A DNA stretch of 62,500 nt from Symbiodinium natans. Its lineage: Eukaryota > Sar > Dinophyceae > Suessiales > Symbiodiniaceae. The translations under genes and the position numbers were made by a program. The stretch lies in assembly GCA_905221605.1 (NCBI GenBank), contig CAJNDS010000242.1, positions 100,001 to 162,500 on the forward strand. Reading direction: 5' to 3'. The notes below the pieces were generated by a model. It did not search any database and was not told the DNA's origin. It was given only the letters and a program-made list of their open reading frames with translations. Shown here piece by piece: positions 30,801 through 39,112 of this stretch (its first letter is position 1; each line of letters starts with the position of its first letter).

Positions 30801-33451
30801 GCTATCCCAACCATGAGCTATAGGTACGAGAATGGGTTCATAGTGTCTACGCAGACATGGATCAGATGGGCCAGAGCGACACGTTGATGGCAACGCAATT
30901 GTTGACGTGCATGAGGCGTCATCGCGTGAGTTCCGTGTGGATGTGACATGATGATGCGACCTTCGAAGAGCTACGTGCTCAGAGTCTTCATGTCGGACAG
31001 CAAGATGTGCAGAAACTGATGGCTCTGTCCTACAGACCCTTCTTTGCTTTCCTGTGCAATGGTGAAGAGCACCTGTCTGGGAGACAAAGCGTTTATGCCA
31101 CCAACCTGTATAAGTGTCTTAAAGTGATAAGTTGGGAGTTCCCCCTTTTTACTAGCCGTCCTTAATTGGGTTGATAGTACTCCCTATGCTGAGGGAACAT
31201 CCCAAGTGATAAGTGTTGCAGGGCATTCGTGCGACATGAAGTGTCCAGCGCAGCCCATGCCCTAGTGGCCGCCCCCGGTGGTCGGTGGCGGCCAGAGTAA
31301 TTTTTTCTCCACGGCACCAGGCTTATGATGGCTTAGGGCACTGATATGCCCCAAGAGGGATTACATGGGATAATAGTAGCAGCAGGGTATATGATCCGAA
31401 TTTTTGGGGGTTCGTTTGGGCCACGAAGAACTCCGAAAGGAAGATTTCGCCCTTCGTACGGTTGTAGCATACGGTTGCAACATGTCAGCTGTAGCTAGCC
31501 ATGGTACTCGGCTACGGGCTCGCTGCCCAGTTGCCTTGACCTTGACCGTCGTGACCCGTCATCAGACTGCAAATATTTTGTAGATGTGCACGTTTGAAAA
31601 AGGAGGCCCGGAGCTGTTGCTGTGACTTCTGCTGGCACTTTGCTGCTGAGAGTGCTCTGGAGCAGCTGTCCAAACGTGGGTCACGTCGCCCCTTAGAATG
31701 CTCCAAGCTGCCCCCCAGGCTGCGATCAGCGCGTGCGCCAAGGCAACGCAGTGGGCGCCAGCCCCAGCCGGCGCCGGCTTACATGTCGGAGCATGCTCGG
31801 GACGTCGATGGATGATGCTTTGAGCGTTTCATGCCCAGGAGCATTCCTTGTCAATCTTGGACGAGGATGCACGGAAAGCAAAGGGTGCGAGCATCAGGCC
31901 AGGAAGTGCGATTGCGCCTGCGCAAGGTACGCGTTTGCTACGCCAGTGTTTCCTGAAATGGGGAGGGGGGTCCAATGTACCCCAACGCATACTGTCATTC
32001 CTCCTTTAGCAATCTCCAAGAAGACCACCCCAACTTGCGGAATCACGCCAAACAATTTCAACCGAACCTCAGACGACCTTCGTGCTGGCTTGAAGAGATG
32101 TTGGTAAGAATTTGGGCGGCATGTCTATACAGCACGGTGGCGCAGGCTGCTTTTTCGGCTCACGAGTATCAGCTAGGCTACGAAGTTCCCTCTGTCCCTG
32201 CAAACCCCCAGCATTTATTTTGTGACATCATCTCTTTGAGGTGGCTTGGGGCCCTGTACCCCCTTTAATGTAAAAACCCCCAGGAAACCCCATGAGCTTG
32301 CCGGTGCCAGGACCTACAACGCGGCCCTCAGCGCCTGCGCGGCAGCGGGAAAGCTCGAGTTGGCCCTGGTGCTCATGGCCGAGCTTCAGGTGCCCCCCCC
32401 CGCGCAAGTTGCCCTCCTCCCCTCCTCTCCAGTTTGGGGTTGTGTGTTCTGTCTCTCTGTGTGTGTGTGTGTTTTTTTTTTTTGGGGGGGGGGGGAGGGG
32501 GGAGGGAGCAGGGGGCCTTTAGGGGGTTCGTATCATGTTGTCGCATATTTTAAGGAATGCTTGGACACATTTTCCCCTGTGCCCTCTGCTCCAGGAGGAG
32601 GAGCTGATCCCGAATCTGATGACCTACAGATGCTCGGAATACATTCAGGGTGGTTCACGAAGAATACACAACCCTAAGCCGCCAAAAACAAAGCTAAACC
32701 CTATGCCCTGAACCCTAAATGTGGCGCCCGATGTTCGCTCTTCGGTGATGGTGCTGCAGAACCCTAAACCTATGCAACAGTGTGTGAGTGTGCTGGGCAG
32801 GTGGCAAAAAACCCAAGCCCGAAACTTGGGATGTTCCCCTTATGCGAACAGTCCTTTTTGGGGGATTGTAGTACCCCCTATGATAATCCCAATTAAGGAC
32901 TGTTGGTACAAGGGAGAACCTCCCAACCCTAAACCCTAAGATCATCTGACAAGTTCTGGCAATAGAAGCCCTCTGAGGATATGCCATCCAGTCTTGCGAG
33001 GAGTCTGGCCAGTGGGAGCTTGCTCTGGACTGCTTGCAGGGAATGCAGAGGTTAAATGGGCAACCCTCTGAAAACTTACGGCACCCTTTGTAGTGTAAAG
33101 AGCTTCCCTAGAATGAAGAGCTCTACCGCACAGTAGTGGTGAAGCCTCTTGAGCTTGGGGGGAGAAGTCCTGGAACGCGTCCCTGTCGGAGGATCTTGTG
33201 GCTGAGATGCAGAGTGTTAAGACCGAGCCAAAGCAGCTCATTTTCAGTACCCCGGCTTGCAATGGTCCTTTGCTGGCCTCCTGTAGCTGAGCTGAGTCCT
33301 CAACAAACCCATGCCTCCTGCCGCAGGCTCCGTGGCTGCGGCATGCAGACGAGCCGGTTTGGAAGAGCTGGCCTCGTCCTACGACTGGAAGGACGCCATG
33401 TCCCCGGCGTGCCTGTGTGCTTCCTTCGAGGATCCTTCGGGTATCACTTGA
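27833..33451 (+). CDS. Pentatricopeptide-repeat (PPR) protein, many short exons
   Basis: PPR proteins bind organellar RNA sequence-specifically through 35-residue helical repeats; the target here cannot be inferred. Exon-like segments with PPR signatures: 27833-27906 (LDFLYAMGAFARGKHWQ) joined by a GT-AG intron to 28102-28157 (EAVEIFSEMLGNRPP); 28308-28600 (GYTAAIKSCKGAGAWQVASR and SEAVQILQDMEDVAVTPDA); 29088-29170 (TYNTVMSACEKGRDYDAAER); 29399-29520 (VTYGTLISACGYLAW); about 31719-31757 (AAISACAKATQW); 32311-32389 (TYNAALSACAAAGKLELALV) spliced to 32595-32626 (EEELIPNLMTY); about 32976-33050 (AIQSCEESGQWELALDCLQG); and a probable last exon 33327-33451 (SVAAACRRAGLEELASSYDW, stop TGA). Each exon supplies less than one to about two repeats. 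Introns hold microsatellites and MITEs. Not every junction could be resolved, and two adjacent PPR genes cannot be excluded. A coding-like frame at 27173-27463 (LTKRTAWQDALGIWDEHLG) may be an earlier exon. Confidence 0.7.
27985..28062. repeat. AT-rich microsatellite in PPR intron 27907-28101
   Basis: Imperfect TA/TATG repeats occupy much of this 195-bp GT-AG intron. Confidence 0.9.
29916..30260 (+). CDS. AT-richer open frame, unidentified
   Basis: A 114-codon frame within the PPR region. Its first half (KSHKLADTQGDIPMVLKG, IAGLPNGKATVCSRPRGMS) is encoded by clearly AT-richer DNA than its surroundings, with A/T-ending codons unlike the GC-rich codons of the neighbouring exons. That suggests inserted or recently acquired DNA. 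No family is recognised, and the second half reads like random translation. A TAGCCATTTT word near 30099-30108 resembles part of the dinoflagellate spliced leader but lacks its second half. Confidence 0.2.
   Translation: MWLGNMKSHKLADTQGDIPMVLKGIRFAYIAGLPNGKATVCSRPRGMSSRMMQLVQYCHRVIAIFFGILSAWRGKDTSIVNPRKRERWTYPDCRFFGPTFFSGLATERKSCASE
30283..30783 (+). CDS. Hypothetical single-exon frame of 166 codons
   Basis: Starts MAWLRSPLTP and contains a charged low-complexity stretch (EEKGRRRGEKARL) and NDILHAHRRQGTEFEGLASF. Two other + frames are also open here, so the frame may be an effect of composition. It sits between PPR segments on the same strand. No domain is recognised. Confidence 0.25.
   Translation: MAWLRSPLTPLLDFGSSEPTPEGAEQGSFMSWTFFSPSPKKAEPQEPMKEEKGRRRGEKARLVAKNAPCSCCPPGTCLGIAKGRTERGLSHLPSQQNDILHAHRRQGTEFEGLASFAKQWQQVESAAQLPELSTLDRGRGFQDSEPVTWSERGNIFLRFLRVLNTQ
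31132..31205. mobile_element. MITE family A, copy 5, with perfect 8-bp target duplication
   Basis: Starts TTGGGAGTTCCCCCTTTTTA and ends GAGGGAACATCCCAA. It is shortened internally. GTGATAAG is present immediately before (31124-31131) and after (31206-31213) the element. This copy fixes the element boundaries and the 8-bp duplication length for the whole family. Confidence 0.9.
32826..32926. mobile_element. MITE family A, copy 6, inserted in a CCCTAAAC word
   Basis: Starts TTGGGATGTTCCCCTTATGC and ends GGGAGAACCTCCCAA. The flanks are CCCGAAAC on the left and CCCTAAAC on the right (7 of 8 identical). It lies between PPR exons 32595-32626 and about 32976. Confidence 0.9.
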
Positions 33452-33711
33452 CAGAGCCAAGGTCAGCGTGAGCTGAGGGCGTGTAGCCCATGCTCAGATC
33501 CGTGGAACAAGTTTTCAATCTTGTGTGCCTTGCTGCTGCCAGCAGATGCGACGCCACTCTTGAGGATGCATCGCCTCGCAGCCATTTCAGGCCGTCCTTA
33601 GCTGGCTCATAGCCATTTGCTTGGTTCATGTGCCAGCTTGGGCCATGTGCCGGTCGGTCTCTCAGCTATGTCTGGCCAGGCCCAACTGCCAGTTGCTGCC
33701 CCAAACTCCAA

Positions 33712-33812
33712 ACCCTAAACCTTAAACCCTAAAACCCTAAAACCCTAAAACCCTAAAACCCTAAACCCTAAAACCCTAAACCCTAAAACCCTAAACCCTA
33801 AAACCCTAAACC
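33712..33812 (-). repeat. Mixed 7/8-bp array of CCCTAAA and CCCTAAAA
   Basis: After four CCCTAAAA units the array alternates 7- and 8-bp units. It follows the end of the PPR gene. Confidence 0.95.
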
Positions 33813-34434
33813 CAACTTAAGGTTCGCCTCAAGAAGCGGTCCTTTGAGCTTGGCGGCCATTTGCGGCCGCCAGTCGACGCTGCTGAGCCGCAAGCCTAGA
33901 CAAGAGCAGCTCAGCTCCTGTACTTGCGGGTGAACGAGCCTGCCTGATTCTTGAATTGTCAGCGCCGGCTGCAGCTGGGCTACAACGGCTACAAGAGGTA
34001 TGTATACAGGGCAAATCAGATTGAGGGTCCCTTCTAGGGGTCCCTCCTTAAGCTGCCTGGAAACTCTTGCCGCCATGACAGAAGGTTCTCCGAAGTTCCA
34101 TTGTTCGGGCGGGGTTGAGTCCGAATGCAAACCCCCAGGCTTTGATGTGGACGAGGATGCAGCACACTTGCTTGATGGTCTAGCTGGGTTTGCGGTCAGC
34201 CATTGCCTCAGTCCAGATAGTTGAAGACCCTTGACTTCGTGCAGGCGTAGGCAAAAGCACGAGGTTTGCTGCCATACGTAGCCTCTCGTGACCCCTCGGG
34301 AGGCAGGAAAGAGGAGCAGAACGAGGCAACCTGCACAAGGAAACAGTTCTGAAGCCTGGTCCTGGTTTGCTTTTGCGTCAGGCGAAAGATGAAGCCGAAA
34401 CCGATCCGCTCTCAGAGGAGTCTCGCTCCGTCTT

Positions 34435-34504
34435 GCTCTCTCTCTCTCTCTCTTTCTCGCTCTCTCTCTCTCTTTCGCTCTCTCCCTCCCTCCCTCCCTC
34501 CCTC
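34435..34504 (+). repeat. CT-rich microsatellite (CTCT/TCCC)
   Basis: (CT)n with TTT interruptions followed by about six CCCT units. The frame across it (AKDEAETDPLSEESRSVLL) looks coding just before the repeat, so this could be an upstream exon of the gene at 34650 ending in the polypyrimidine tract. Confidence 0.9.
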
Positions 34505-34649
34505 TCCACATGGGCACCTCCCAATGCCGCGGCAAGCATGCCCCATCCGAGCGCCGGCGGCAGTTTTCCTCGTTGAAGACAAGGTTTGGTTCGGGGACCC
34601 CCGCCGTGGCAAATGGAGCGAAGGCACTTGAGCAGTTAAAGTTCTGCAG

Positions 34650-35314
34650 GCCATGAGTGTTGGGTTTGCTGAGTTGCTGCGGGTGCCCTGCCATCTGGCA
34701 TGCATGGCAGATGCAGAAACCACGCCCTCACCGGCTGTCGCCTTGGCCCTGGTGGCTTCATATCTCCACGATGCAAGGTTGGGATGTTCCCCCTTATTCT
34801 AACAGTCCTTAATAGGGACTACAATAGGAGGTCACTGGAATCCCCATTAAAGGATTGTTAGATACTGTTAGTAGAAGGGGGAACATCCCAATTTGCAAGG
34901 GCAAAGGACGGCAGCTCCCCAACTTCCTCTGAGCGCCCTCAAAGTGTGCGAGGAGGTCGTCGACGAGCGCGAGGTGCCCGAAGAGGCCCTTCTTTTAGAG
35001 CTGGGTAGAGACTTAAGCTGACTTATAAGTACCTATGGACCTACAGAGGCTTAAGGCTTAAGTGCCATAAGGTTGGGTGTCACCTGCAGCATGGTGCTTG
35101 TGCTCTTCAGCCTTTGGAAGCTCGGATTTCCTCTCGGATCATGTGCGACCCCTCCGACAACAGCTGCCCACTGCACACCTTACCCGAGCAGAGCAGCACC
35201 GACTTTGGGCAAGCACTGGCCCTGCTGCGTGTCGTTCCTGGGGACCAGGTGCCTGCGTCACACCTGTTGGAAGTGCAACGGGACCTTCAGGGCCTTCGTG
35301 GATTCGGTTTGTAG
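34650..35314 (+). CDS. Unidentified gene, three recognised exons, intron formed by a MITE
   Basis: Exons: 34650-34777 (after CTGCAG; AMSVGFAELLRVPCHLACMA, then AVALALVASYLHDA); 34907-35004 (TAAPQLPLSALKVCEEVVDE, then REVPEEALLLELG; donor GTAGAG); and about 35110-35314 (PLEARISSRIM, then TDFGQALALLRVVPGDQVPA, stop TAG). Joining exons 1 and 2 keeps one frame through HDA-R-TAAPQ. The product is soluble and helical with no domain I recognise. The 129-bp intron 34778-34906 is almost entirely MITE family A copy 7. Upstream coding-like pieces (34072-34224, FDVDEDAAHLLDGLAGF; and 34380-34440) could be earlier exons. The next gene starts on the same strand within about 20 bp of the stop, so the two might instead be one gene. 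Confidence 0.55.
34779..34891. mobile_element. MITE family A, copy 7, acting as an intron (introner-like)
   Basis: Starts TTGGGATGTTCCCCCTTATT and ends GAAGGGGGAACATCCCAA; the terminal repeats match over about 17 bp. Flanking words are ATGCAAGG (34771-34778) and TTGCAAGG (34893-34900), 7 of 8 identical. The last G of the left flank plus the first T of the element give the donor AAG|GTTGGG. The 3' splice site that keeps the frame is AAAG|GACGG at 34906/34907, a few bases beyond the right flank word. Confidence 0.85.
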
Positions 35315-35329
35315 TGGGTTTAGGGAATG

Positions 35330-36649
35330 AGAAACAAGAGGTTTCTGAGTCAGTGCGGAAGCAGGTCAGCGCATACTCCGAGCGTTCTGTGCGCGAATTC
35401 CTGCGCCAGACGAAGCACGAGTTAGAGGCATCGGACCACTACAATTCGAAAGCGCAAGCCTACGAATTCGAAGCTGAAGCTGCGGATGATGCGGGATTCT
35501 ATTTCATTTCCTACGCCTGGGAGCCGCCTGCGCAAGCTGACGCACGGAGAGGTGCGGACACGTTCGTGTGCCGGGTTGTTATTGCAGTAAAGCTGCTGGG
35601 ATCAGGCTACTGTAGCCACAGAAGCAAGCTTGTTTGGGATGTGGTTCATGCCAACGAATCACATGCCAGTTAGTAGAACCATTGGTGAAGGATTAGGGAC
35701 CAAGATTGTTGATTGTAATCGGGCTTGGGACAAACGAGGGCTGTTTTTGTCATTCGTAAGTCTGGTCTGACTATCCGGAAAAAGTGTTGGTGCTCCATGG
35801 ACTGTGCAGGGGCCGCTCCGGGGGAAGAGGCCTACCTTCCTTCCGCGGAGCAGCAGCAGGGACGGCCGGAAATCTTCACCGATGCCCGCGACTGGTACGC
35901 CCAAGCTCAGGCGAAATCGGTGTGCCTTGAATTCCGAATGGAGCATCATGAGGGTTGCAGCTATGTCTTATTCAGAACACGAGCGCGTCATCAAGAGCAT
36001 GCAAACTCGAACGACCTCTTCATAACAACGGCTGAATAGCTTGTGACAAGTGAACATACCGGCCAAAGTAAATTTCAGGCTTCCAGGCTTCACATGGCTG
36101 CTGCAAGGGGGTTTCGGTCACGTGGCGTAGATATCGAGCTTCACTCTGTGGTTAGCCTTTTTGGGTTTTATTGGGATTCTTAGTAAGGTAGCTAAGTTTA
36201 ATTTATAGCTACCCTAATAAGTGCAGCCAAGTTCATGAGACATGGCTGACGCGCCCACAAGGTATCTGGAGTGCCGTGGACAGCGAGAGCTGCACCCGCG
36301 CGACCTGCTCTTCTGGATCGAGCGAGCGAGCTTGCCACAATGCGGTGACATCTTTGAGCTAGCAAAGGGTAAGTCGTTTTTCCTTCTGGAGTACATACTT
36401 ATGGCAAGGGCGATGATTGCGGTGGCATCGCCGCACTACTTCTCGAGGGGGTGGTGCCTGTTCGAATTTGCCTCGAAGCTCGCAACAGCTCCTGACACGA
36501 ATCCTGCAGCCCTCGGCATAGCGTGGAAGGCTTTCGTCTCCTTCGGCAGCAGGCTCGACCCTGGGGACGAGTCAAAAATCGCATGTCGTTTTTCGTTCTT
36601 TGCTGGGTCCGCCGTGCACCTTACAGACGGCGACGCAAGACTACAGTAA
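35330..36649 (+). CDS. TIR-like domain protein
   Basis: TIR-like folds mediate protein-protein contact or NAD cleavage; which applies here is not visible. Segment 1 (about 35330-35545): a charged helix (SERSVREFLRQTKHELEA) then YFISYAWEPP, corresponding to the F-I-S-x-A-W strand opening TIR-like domains in dinoflagellate proteins; a GT follows ARR. Segment 2 (about 35805-35940): EIFTDARDWYAQAQAKSVCL. Segment 3 (about 36240-36649): HPRDLLFWIERASLPQCGDI, then LLEYILMARAMIAVASPHYF and SRGWCLFEFASKLA, which match the W-I-D-x-x-C-I-P-Q and Y-F-x-R-x-W-C-x-x-E blocks of that family. The usual aspartate in WID is glutamate here (WIE). Exact splice sites were not resolved, and the last codons before the stop at 36647-36649 may be intron read-through. 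Confidence 0.6.
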
Positions 36650-38215
36650 ACTACAGGCATCTCTTGTGGAGCTTCGTGTTTGTTCAGCTTCCAAGAAACA
36701 TACCCAAGCTACCAACGACTGGGTTTCAAGATCCCAAACCGATAACCCTGCAGTGCGGCGGGTGTGCATGGCAGGTGCGCAGCAAAAGCCCATACACCTC
36801 AACCGTGTGCGAGCGTGAGCGACGAAATCGAGTTTAGCATTAATATAGTTTCATCGCAATGTATTCGTATATCAGTTCAGCCGTATCTTCTCCCAGCTGT
36901 ATATCAGTAGATTTGCAACAGGGTCACATGGCGTTTGAAATTTGGCAGTGGATCCGCTCGTTCAAAATGACTCCACTCATCTGTCCTGGCTCGTTGCCTT
37001 CGGCTGCCTTCACTCCAAGGTTGCCAGCCTTTTGCGATCGGGTCCTTGGGGTTTAGGGTTTAGGGTACTTGCAGCTATGTGCAACACAGTTTCGAGCTCT
37101 AAGCAGAGACCTGCAGTTTTGCTGAGCATGCTGCAAAAAAGGGAGTGGTGTTGAGCATGCTCCCCCTGGTTGCCGGCAGTTTCCCAGTCCGTGCTCAAAA
37201 AAGGGTTTAGGGTTTAAGGTAAGCAGTATTCCGGCAACGCCCTCAGTCCGGCTGCAAAAAAGGGTTGCAGTATGGGCCACTTCGGTTCCTTCCTTGTGCA
37301 CAGCCTTTGTGGCCATGGTTTGGGCTGGATAGCCTTCAGCCTACTCAACCCACTTAGCAACATCTAGCACACAGAGTCCATCAGAGTCCCTGTGTGAAAC
37401 TCTCCATGGCACAGCCCACACATGTCACATATGTCCACGATGCTTCGGTGCTGCAAAACCCTTCTGCCCGCGCACGCCGTCGCCGCCACCATCAATAAAG
37501 TGGAAAGGACAGGCTACGGCCTGATGGGTCAGGCTTTTGTGAGGCTGACATTTTTATAGCTACAGCCAGGTTGACGCTTTGCCGGCCTTTCCAGAAACCT
37601 ATACAACAGAACTGTGCATCTGGATGTTTTGCAGCAGCAGCGCAGTCGTGACTCTCCCTCATCCGCGCACATCCGCGCACTCTCCCTTTAGTGTTTGGTG
37701 GGTTGGCTGCTGGCTTCTGCCGCGAGTCCCTTCAGCACCGGGGGCCCTAATCGCCTAAGCATGCCCAAGCTTCCTCCCCTTGTTTGTCCAGAATCCAGAA
37801 TTCCATCTCGGCAAATGTGGGTAGCAAAGCGCAGTTGTCCATGTTTTTGAGTCATGCTCAGGGTGCGAGGAAGTCGGTTCTGCGGGGTATTAGGGCGTTG
37901 GGTGGGTGAGGGGGTTGGTCTAAACAATATTTCCAGCTGCCTCTTCACACATTGATGTGGTGACTGCAGGAAAGATGGCTTTCCTGTTTCTCTGTATGCC
38001 GACGTCATCCGTTTTATCTCCATAGAGGCGGCCGAGTTCTCTGTTGCAAGCGACCGCGAAGTGCTCCTGGGCCATGTGGTGCCTTGTCGGAAAAGTGTAG
38101 AATGCGCTGTCACAACATCAGGTTCTGATACTGCATGATGCTGCATGATACTACATGATACTGCATGCAAGATACTGCATGTATTAGGAAGGCATTTGGA
38201 CACGCGTGCACCCAG
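36650..38215. other. No supported gene
   Basis: It contains several GCAAAAAAGGG junction words (37133, 37195, 37252) next to short TTTAGGG remnants. A TGCATGATACTGCATGATAC imperfect repeat lies at 38130-38180. Both strands have motif-free frames, the longest on the - strand at 37688-38203. Confidence 0.4.
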
Positions 38216-38542
38216 GACCGGCTGTTCGTCGCTCGAGAAGCCTTCGACCGCTTCGCGAAGTTTGCTGCTTTGGCGCGCTTGGGGAGATCCTGCTACACGA
38301 GTGAAGATCGGAGGCCGTTCGCCCTCCTTGCCTTCGAGGAAGGTTTTGAAGAACTGGGACAGCTCCTATCTGCAAACTCGCACTTCGATGCGCGGAAGAG
38401 TCCGGATGCACTCCAGGCTTTCGACGGAGCCTTGCGCCCACTCTTTGCAAGGGAAAGGCTGCGAGCTGTACGCATGGAGGTGGTCGAGGGCTTGCAGGCC
38501 TTGGCAGCTCGCGCACTGGAATCTGCAAGAACGAAGAAGTGA
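38216..38542 (+). CDS. Probable terminal exon, unidentified helical protein
   Basis: After CACCCAG the frame reads DRLFVAREAFDRFAKFAALA and onward as an alanine/leucine/arginine-rich helical sequence (FALLAFEEGFEELGQLLSAN, RERLRAVRMEVVEGLQALAA) to TGA at 38540-38542. Codon use is GC3-rich, like the other exons. No domain is recognised. It could be the 3' end of the TIR-like gene or of a separate gene. Confidence 0.45.
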   Translation, partial: DRLFVAREAFDRFAKFAALARLGRSCYTSEDRRPFALLAFEEGFEELGQLLSANSHFDARKSPDALQAFDGALRPLFARERLRAVRMEVVEGLQALAARALESARTKK

Positions 38543-39112
38543 AGAAAGAAGCAACAGAAAGTGGCCAGGGCTCAGAGCATTCAGGGCGACCAACATGATG
38601 GCTGCAGTTTGCGTGCCAGAAGCCAGCGGACAGATGGCCAAGCAGAGAGCAAAAAGTCATCAGACTCCAGCGCAACATCGGGTCATGAGGGTCCGCAGTG
38701 AACAGGCTAGAGTTTTCGTTGCAAGTTCGGGAAGTCGTTGCCAAGGCTTCGGCAGAGGCGTTCTTGCAGCTTCCTCTAACATCGAGCTAGGACGTGTTAG
38801 GAACTCTAAACCCTACTGTGCCGTTCTGATTAGCAATCCCCCCCCCCCCCCCGAGCAACTTTGTAACCGGAATGGCGGGGTACTGAACGTGTGGTTCGGG
38901 ACCCCCTTGAGAAGCTGTCATGTAAGCAAAGTCTTCTCAAGTCTGAAAGCTTAATCATCAGGTTTCAGAGCTTTGGGCTCCATGCCTTGAAGGCTGGATT
39001 GTTTAGGGTTTAGGCTGTAGGCTTTAGGGTTTAGGCTTTAGGGTTCGGGTTTTTGGGTGAAGGCTGGTGGCATGATGGGGACGGGGTTGGGCCGGAGGGC
39101 TTGGTTCTGTAC

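Noticed and set aside
33798-34694. 298-codon frame on the - strand
   Set aside because: Runs through the CT microsatellite (R/E repeats) and opposes convincing + strand exons just downstream.
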